Shown here piece after piece: positions 6,197 to 9,818 of a stretch of 9,818 bases of DNA (its first letter is position 1; the number at the start of each line of letters is the position of its first letter). Both the position numbers and the translations under genes were made by a program. The notes under the pieces are model-generated. The model had not been told where the DNA came from, did no database searches, and saw only the letters and a program-made list of their open reading frames with translations. This stretch comes from Treponema sp. (GTDB taxonomy: Bacteria > Spirochaetota > Spirochaetia > Treponematales > Breznakiellaceae). The DNA lies in assembly GCA_031288005.1 (NCBI GenBank), contig JAITSE010000056.1, positions 1-9,818 of the forward strand, in the 5' to 3' direction.

Positions 6197-6969
6197 TAGG
6201 CGGGAAGCCCAAAAAAGCGGTTGGAATTCTCCCAGAGTATGCCGCCGACTTCCTCGACATCCAGTTCCAGCATTTCAGCCAGAAAATGAGCCGTCAGCGG
6301 CAAATATTTGGGCATATTCCGTTTGCCCCGGTGCTCCGCGGGAACCATGAAAGGGCTTTCGGACTCAATAAGAATCCGGTCCAACGGTAGGACCTCTATA
6401 GTCTCGTGAAGATTCCGTGCGTTTTTGTATGTTAAATTTCCCGCGAACGAGAAATAAAGATTCAGGTCCATGGCCTTCTTGGCGTATTCAGCGTTCTCTG
6501 AATAGCAGTGGAGTACCCCGCCTTTGTGCGGCAGTCTGTCCCGGAGGATCTCAAATACATCATGGCCCGCGTCGCGGTTGTGGATGATCACCGGCATATC
6601 CAGCTTTGCCGCCAGATCAAGCTGAGTAATGAAAAGTTCAATCTGTGAATCCTTGTCGCCAAATTTGCGGTAATAATCCAGCCCGATCTCCCCTATTGCT
6701 ACGACGCGAGGAAGCCGGACGCCTTGTTCTATTGTTTGAAGCCAGTCCTTACCGGGGTTCTGAACTTCCGATGGACTGACCCCCAGGGCGTGAAAAACAT
6801 TGGAGGCGGAGCGGAGATTTTCATATACCGTCTTAAAGTCATGGAGGCTGTTGCATATCGAAACAAGCCGGGAAACAGAGGCATATTTCGCCTCCTGAAT
6901 TACTATGAGCTGCTCAATAGGGTCATCACAGATAAGCCCAATATGGGCGTGAGTATCAAAATACTGCAT
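6196..6969 (-). CDS. TatD-family metal-dependent hydrolase with altered active-site residues
   Basis: The TatD family are TIM-barrel, divalent-metal DNases or hydrolases. In this 257-aa protein FDTHAHI (4-10) gives the first two metal histidines H7 and H9, GEIGLDYY (93-100) the bridging glutamate E94, VIIHNRDA (127-134) H130 and GGVLHCYS (150-157) H154. Two positions differ from the usual family pattern: GVHP-type is GVSP (63-66), and the catalytic aspartate in ETDxP is glutamate in IESESP (201-206). The downstream HRGKRNMP segment is standard. It is the first gene of a two-gene operon with dusB. ATG is the start, with only a weak ribosome binding site in a leader of about 50 nt. Family membership is firm; whether activity is retained is open. 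Confidence 0.93.
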   Translation of the reverse strand: MQYFDTHAHIGLICDDPIEQLIVIQEAKYASVSRLVSICNSLHDFKTVYENLRSASNVFHALGVSPSEVQNPGKDWLQTIEQGVRLPRVVAIGEIGLDYYRKFGDKDSQIELFITQLDLAAKLDMPVIIHNRDAGHDVFEILRDRLPHKGGVLHCYSENAEYAKKAMDLNLYFSFAGNLTYKNARNLHETIEVLPLDRILIESESPFMVPAEHRGKRNMPKYLPLTAHFLAEMLELDVEEVGGILWENSNRFFGLPA

Positions 6970-7027
6970 GGCTTGTCCACTCTTTATAAAGAAATAATTT
7001 TAGAAATTTCCAAACTGGATGTAAGGT

Positions 7028-7056
7028 ATTATACCACAGGATTCCGTAAAAGTCAA
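7028..7056 (-). promoter_or_regulatory. sigma-70 promoter of the TatD-family/dusB operon
   Basis: Read on the minus strand, TTGACT (7056-7051), a 17-bp spacer and TATAAT (7033-7028) form a near-perfect promoter. Transcription would begin around 7020, about 50 nt before the ATG at 6969. The -10 box sits in a small palindrome, GGTAT-T-ATACC (7025-7035), which may be coincidental or an operator. Confidence 0.8.
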
Positions 7057-7560
7057 TGTAAAAATCCAAATCCGGCGGTATTCACGCCGTTTTTCGCCGC
7101 CTTTGAGCGGTAAAAAGCGAGGCGTCCAGGTCAATCCCAAAATCCATTCAAAGCTCAAAACGCTTTTTCTCATCTCCCCCTTCGAACAGGCCGCGCTCCA
7201 AGCCGTGCCGTAAGACTAGAAGTTGCGGCCCGCTGTTTACGTCCGCGGGACAGAGGATCTTTCCAGAAAAACGCCTCCTAATCCTTCACATAAGCAGCGC
7301 GTCCACAATACAAATCTTCCACCGTTTGAAGGGCTTAGGAAATCCTCGGTAACGGCGCTCATTTCGGAAGATGAAAGGAACATTTTATTTTTTACCCAAT
7401 GCCGCGCTATATGGTTTAAGTCGCCCAGTTGAAATTTAGCCGCGTATTGAAAGCGTGGGTTTTGTCCTTTAGTTAGGAAGAAATGTTTTATATTTACCGG
7501 CAAAATCAGGTGTGTAAAATGAGCTAATGAATTAGATATTACGATTAAAAAACTTAATTA
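7057..7560. other. about 500 bp with no supportable gene
   Basis: Open frames here (for example 7223-7432 plus and 7237-7503 minus) overlap antisense, lack ribosome binding sites and resemble no family I recognise. Small GC-rich inverted repeats occur at about 7070-7115 (CGGCG/CGCCG; CCGC/GCGG). Base composition drops from GC-rich to AT-rich within the stretch, and a perfect 12-bp palindrome ACTTAATTAAGT lies at 7552-7563. It is probably intergenic or decayed accessory DNA. Confidence 0.5.
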
Positions 7561-7561
7561 A

Positions 7562-7835
7562 GTAAACAATTTAAATGAGCATCGAGAACAATCTCAGCCT
7601 GATAAACAGGATGAAATGTTTGCTTTTGATAGGCATTATATAGATACATGGACATCAATACATATTTCTTTATATATATTCTTCTATACTTCAAAATTGT
7701 TGAAGTCTCAAACGGGGCATCTAACTGATCCCATACTTGATCATTACGGGGATCATCTTCTTGTGTGGGGATCGAGAGAAGATTCGGCAGGCTCAACAAG
7801 AGGTGTTTGGGGCTTTGATTCGTATTGAGGGTTTC
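7562..7835 (+). pseudogene. frameshifted remnant of unrecognised gene(s)
   Basis: Codons from 7562 run open and read DEMFAFDRHYIDTW, then ISLYIFFYTSKLLK and LDHYGDHLLVW. From about 7770 a protein-like sequence continues in another frame (DREKIRQAQQEVFGALIRI). The switch lies in the GGGG at 7767-7770 and would be repaired by removing one G. There is no ribosome binding site or convincing start. The DRHYIDTW...FFYTSKLL stretch faintly resembles the C-terminal end of bacterial sugar (undecaprenyl-phosphate) transferases, but that is a weak impression. The 3' end runs into the palindrome at 7811-7879. I read it as a decayed 3' fragment; the two halves may even derive from different genes. Confidence 0.45.
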
Positions 7836-7879
7836 ATACCCCGCTGCTCTGCGGCGGGGTTGGTTGATACCTCAAAGCC
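7811..7879. repeat. REP-like GC-rich palindrome nested in a longer inverted repeat
   Basis: The core 7838-7860 is a hairpin of 10 pairs (one G-T), with arms starting ACCCCGC and ending GCGGGGT around a TCT loop. Outer arms GGCTTTGA (7811-7818)/TCAAAGCC (7872-7879), or alternatively TTGAGG (7825-7830)/CCTCAA, can enclose it. It lies in AT-rich DNA at the end of a broken gene and differs in sequence from the palindromes at 1340-2353. The TTCATACCCCGC...GCGGGGTTG layout is typical of dispersed repetitive palindromes. Confidence 0.7.
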
Positions 7880-7937
7880 AACTAAAAAATTTATCTTAAA
7901 ATCATCTTGTGAACCCGGGAGATGGGAATTAAATAAG

Positions 7938-7970
7938 AGTGTTAACATTAAAAGTGTTCTCATTATTTAT
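7938..7970 (+). promoter_or_regulatory. TGTTAACA operator-like motif and possible promoter of the HTH gene
   Basis: AGTGTTAACATTAAA (7938-7952) contains the palindrome TGTTAACA and recurs inverted at 8765-8779. TTAACA (7942-7947) followed by TATTTA about 16 bp downstream could act as -35 and -10 for the gene starting at 7992. The motif placement suggests autoregulation by the encoded HTH protein; this is inference. Confidence 0.4.
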
Positions 7971-7991
7971 TCCCTATTCCCGGAGGTGAAA

Positions 7992-8192
7992 GTGTCTGAA
8001 AATAAGAAGCTGAATTCTATTGAGCCGTTTTTATTGAACAGGAGCGAAGCGGCCAGGTTCCTTGGGATCGGGTTGAACACGCTGGGAGACTTAAATATCC
8101 AGAAAACCCGGATTCGGAGGCGGGTTCTTTACCGGAGGGATATTCTTGAGAAGTGGGTAAAAGAGAATACTGATAAAAGGGCTGGCGTATGA
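7992..8192 (+). CDS. small excisionase-type helix-turn-helix protein
   Basis: The 66-aa product starts at GTG 7992, placed by an excellent ribosome binding site GGAGGTGA (7982-7989); the open frame further upstream belongs to decayed sequence. Residues 15-33 (LNRSEAARFLGIGLNTLGD) form the helix-turn-helix of the excisionase/AlpA (HTH_17, MerR-like) type, and RRRVLYRRDILEKWVKEN (42-59) the wing and following helix. Such proteins act as recombination directionality factors or small regulators of mobile elements. No integrase is visible in the window. Its TGA overlaps the ATG of the next gene (ATGA), so the two are translationally coupled. Confidence 0.8.
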   Translation: MSENKKLNSIEPFLLNRSEAARFLGIGLNTLGDLNIQKTRIRRRVLYRRDILEKWVKENTDKRAGV

Positions 8193-8347
8193 ATAGCGGA
8201 CAAAAAGAAACCAGGCAAAGGGATATCATTGAAACCCTGTTTGCCAATGCGGACAGGGTACTCTTCGAGGTAGCTTCAGTGGAATTGAAAATTCACGAAG
8301 GGAGATGCGTTGCCATTACATATTCTACAACGGAGAATACCCGGTAA
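8189..8347 (+). CDS. 52-aa protein, possibly YezD/DUF2292-like
   Basis: The frame starts at an ATG overlapping the HTH gene's stop and ends at TAA 8345-8347. The product reads as a helix (IIETLFANADRV) followed by LFEVASVELKIHEGRCVAITY. This has the look of the short YezD/DUF2292 proteins, where a helix is followed by a strand pair of the form GSVTIxIHDGRVVxIE, but I cannot confirm it. Function is unknown. Coupling to the HTH gene suggests a two-gene unit. The frame is short, so support comes from the ATGA overlap and the protein-like composition. Confidence 0.55.
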   Translation: MNSGQKETRQRDIIETLFANADRVLFEVASVELKIHEGRCVAITYSTTENTR

Positions 8348-8369
8348 AAGGAAACGGGAGAACAATTAG

Positions 8370-8736
8370 ATGTTCGAATTCCTATTTAATCATAATAAAA
8401 AATTATTCGTTATCGAGTATTACAATCTGGGAAAGAACGGAAGACAGAACGCCAATAAGATAGCTGCGCCTGTAGGATTCATCATCCCGAATCAGGTGCG
8501 ATTGGGGATTGCCACGAGGAACGTACTCAGAAGCCAAATCGGGAACGGGCATTCAAAAGACTGGTGGAATCCCCTAAGTTCAAGAAATGGCTCAGGCTTG
8601 AGACGGCAAAGCGGCTGGGGCAGTTGGATGATATTGAGAAGCGGGTTGATAAGGCTATGGCCGAGGCTGTTGTTGAAGTACGGGAAAATGACAAATGGGT
8701 TAAAGCACCCGCGGGGTACTTCGATAAGTTGGAATA
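8370..8736 (+). pseudogene. release-factor-like (RF-1 domain) protein, frameshifted
   Basis: A GGGAG ribosome binding site (8356-8360) precedes ATG 8370. The first frame gives KKLFVIEYYNLGKNGRQNAN then KIAAPV, and the next frame from 8474 gives RIHHPESGAIGDCHEERTQK, PNRERAFKRL and a helical, charged tail ending GYFDKLE. Joined, this follows the peptide-chain-release-factor-like pattern GxGGQxxNKxxxxVRIxHxxSGxxxxCxEERSQxxNRxxA. One missing base near 8473 (GT-AGG) accounts for the shift. The catalytic GGQ is replaced by GRQ with an extra residue before it, so even a repaired product would probably not hydrolyse peptidyl-tRNA. Related proteins rescue stalled ribosomes or are carried by mobile elements. 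Family call is from motif reading only. Confidence 0.7.
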
Positions 8737-8764
8737 AGATACTGGTACTGCCTATTTAGATAGA

Positions 8765-8803
8765 TTTAATGTTAACACTTTTTTCGTAAAAAGTGTTAAC
8801 ATT
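8765..8803. promoter_or_regulatory. perfect 16-bp palindrome containing two TGTTAACA motifs
   Basis: AATGTTAACACTTTTT (8768-8783), loop TCGT, and AAAAAGTGTTAACATT (8788-8803) are perfectly complementary. Each arm carries TGTTAACA, the same motif found at 7938-7952 and, with one change, at 9721-9733. It lies 4 bp before the ATG at 8808. It lacks a following T tract, so an operator or an element end is more likely than a terminator. Confidence 0.65.
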
Positions 8804-8807
8804 CAGG

Positions 8808-9137
8808 ATGAAAATAAATATGATAATTGTAAAAGATGTAACGAAGCAGGATCGTCTTTCTATGAAGATTCAGAATGGGCTTGCCAGCATGATCATAGCC
8901 ACTCGGAAAGAAGTACCCTATGATGACTGGGATAAAAACGGTTTAAATAACGATTCTTTAATGGGAATTATTGATTTCGGTATTGGCGATGGAACTTTTA
9001 TGCCGCCCTACACATTAAAAGACTGGCTAAAGAATACAAGGGACTTTTTTGACTATCTGCCCCCGCATAATATTTTAGTGGCAATTTATAAAGAACTTCA
9101 AAAGCATCCACAAGGATCAATTAAAGGGCATCAATAA
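8808..9137 (+). CDS. hypothetical protein, 109 aa
   Basis: The frame is open from 8793, but the GTG there lies inside the palindrome; the ATG at 8808 is preferred, though only a weak AGG precedes it, and ATG 8820 is possible. The product is acidic to neutral with no membrane segment: residues 6-45 are mixed helix/strand, followed by GIIDFGIGDGTFMPPYTLKD (57-76) and DWLKNTRDFFDYLPPHNILV (76-95). I do not recognise the family. Intact frame and globular composition support a real gene. Codon use is AT-rich, as in the neighbouring small genes and unlike lgt or dusB. Confidence 0.6.
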   Translation: MKINMIIVKDVTKQDRLSMKIQNGLASMIIATRKEVPYDDWDKNGLNNDSLMGIIDFGIGDGTFMPPYTLKDWLKNTRDFFDYLPPHNILVAIYKELQKHPQGSIKGHQ

Positions 9138-9164
9138 CTTTTTAGTTCGTATTCCTATTTAAGT

Positions 9165-9475
9165 ATGATTATTTTTAAAGAAAGATTAACCGAAGGCGCT
9201 GATAATCAGGCTATTCAAAAGAAAGTAGTGTCCGCTATTGTTACTTCCGCTGCAAAGGATAGCTCCTATAAAGCCCAGAAGTCTTCTCCCCGGAAGGTTT
9301 TTATTGGAGAGGCTTTGGGGCTTTACGGGGCGTTGCTGAAGCCCTGAACCAGATGGCGAATCATTATCCAGTAAGTGGAAATCAACAACTTCAAAATGAT
9401 GCCGTAGCTGTATATGAAAAAATTCTCACGAATATTATACTAAAGACTATGGCGACAACCTATATTAAAAGTTAA
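9165..9475 (+). pseudogene. hypothetical gene split by a -1 frameshift (or recoded)
   Basis: From ATG 9165 the frame gives FKERLTEGADNQAIQKKVVS...KVFIGEALG and then hits TGA at 9345-9347. The -1 frame from 9320 continues sensibly (ALRGVAEALNQMANHYPV...KTMATTYIKS) to TAA at 9473-9475, for a combined product of about 103 aa. The frames meet at T TTG GGG (9314-9320), which has the X XXY YYZ form of a -1 slippery site; equally, one missing G would explain it. No ribosome binding site is seen. The stop overlaps the stop of the convergent gene. The family is not recognised. Confidence 0.6.
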
Positions 9476-9693
9476 CTTTCTTTATTCTTCTTGGCGGAGG
9501 GTCTTCTAGCCTGAGTCTTTCCCTTCAGACGTCCCGCACTTTTACTGACAATTGATGCGTTGTCTGATTGGGCGGGGACAGCCGCTACAAGGGACTTTTC
9601 AGTTTCAAAAATTTATTTATCCAGAACTGCCCGCTTCTCATAGAGTTCTTTCAAAGATTCCAGAATTTTCTCAGGTTTTACCGGTTTTGCCAT
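9472..9693 (-). pseudogene. small coiled-coil/basic-tail gene with one in-frame TAA
   Basis: The start is firm: ATG at 9693-9691 preceded by AAGGAG with 8 bp spacing, itself just downstream of a good promoter. It reads MAKPVKPEKILESLKELYEK and RAVLDK, then TAA at codon 27 (9615-9613). It continues in the same frame as IFETEKSLVAAVPAQSDNAS and a Lys/Arg/Ser-rich tail to TAA at 9474-9472. Codon 27 was most simply CAA (Gln), changed by one C-to-T step. The full product would be 73 aa: a short helix likely to form a coiled coil, then a basic tail. Function is unknown; as it stands only a 26-aa peptide would be made. Confidence 0.65.
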
Positions 9694-9714
9694 TTAAAGA
9701 ACTCCTTACAAGAC

Positions 9715-9743
9715 ATAATAAAGTGTCAACATTATTTTATCAA
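9715..9743 (-). promoter_or_regulatory. sigma-70 promoter with the TGTTgACA motif in its spacer
   Basis: On the minus strand TTGATA (9743-9738), a 17-bp spacer and TATTAT (9720-9715) make a good promoter. Start near 9708 leaves a leader of about 15 nt that just includes the ribosome binding site of the 9693 gene. The spacer holds AATGTTGACACTT, one base different from the motif in the 8768-8803 palindrome, so a repressor bound there would block RNA polymerase. Confidence 0.65.
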
Positions 9744-9818
9744 TTTTTACTGATATGGTAATAGCCCGTGATCAATAGCCTTCCGTAAAAGCCCTTCAGG
9801 GCCTTCACAGGGGCCTTG

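Noticed and set aside
5258..6199. Plus-strand open frames opposite dusB
   Set aside because: Antisense shadows of GC-rich dusB; no family motifs.
7223..7503. Overlapping plus and minus open frames of 69 and 88 codons
   Set aside because: No ribosome binding site, no recognisable motif, and both frames cover the same bases.

Overview
The window looks like a piece of a spirochaete chromosome, most likely a Treponema of the gut or termite-gut type. The grounds are an Ig-like/beta-propeller surface protein of a kind common in Treponema, a MinD-like ATPase next to lgt, and GC-rich housekeeping genes beside AT-rich, partly decayed small genes. The genus is an inference; no rRNA or other marker gene is present.

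Positions 1-1340 hold the 3' part of a large secreted or surface-type protein: the tail of one repeat domain, an Ig-like (Big-type) domain and a seven-bladed beta-propeller. Positions 1340-2353 are a non-coding, very palindrome-rich island. One structural element recurs there: a central stem with arms GGAGTTTT.../...AAAACTCC, flanked through TTA/TAA by short hairpins with 3-4 nt loops. The inner parts of the stem arms differ from copy to copy but remain complementary. The island also contains a 114-bp tandem duplication and a 12-unit array of 21-bp self-complementary repeats.

An eight-C run abutting a near-consensus sigma-70 promoter (2366-2394) leads into an apparently leaderless three-gene operon on the plus strand: a small four-helix membrane protein, a MinD/FlhG-like P-loop ATPase, and lgt (prolipoprotein diacylglyceryl transferase). 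Facing it on the minus strand is a TatD-family nuclease-dusB operon (6969 to 5165), with stop and start codons overlapping and a clear promoter at 7028-7056.

From about 7060 to the end the sequence changes to AT-rich, low-density accessory DNA. It contains a frameshifted gene remnant, a REP-like palindrome, an excisionase-type helix-turn-helix gene coupled to a 52-aa protein, a frameshifted release-factor-like (RF-1 domain) gene, an unrecognised 109-aa gene, a gene split by a -1 frameshift at TTTGGGG, and a convergent 73-codon gene interrupted by one in-frame TAA. A shared motif, AGTGTTAACATT or its complement, occurs at four places among these genes; once it fills the spacer of a promoter. 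Several of the broken genes carry only one visible lesion, so they are either recently inactivated, recoded, or affected by sequencing errors.
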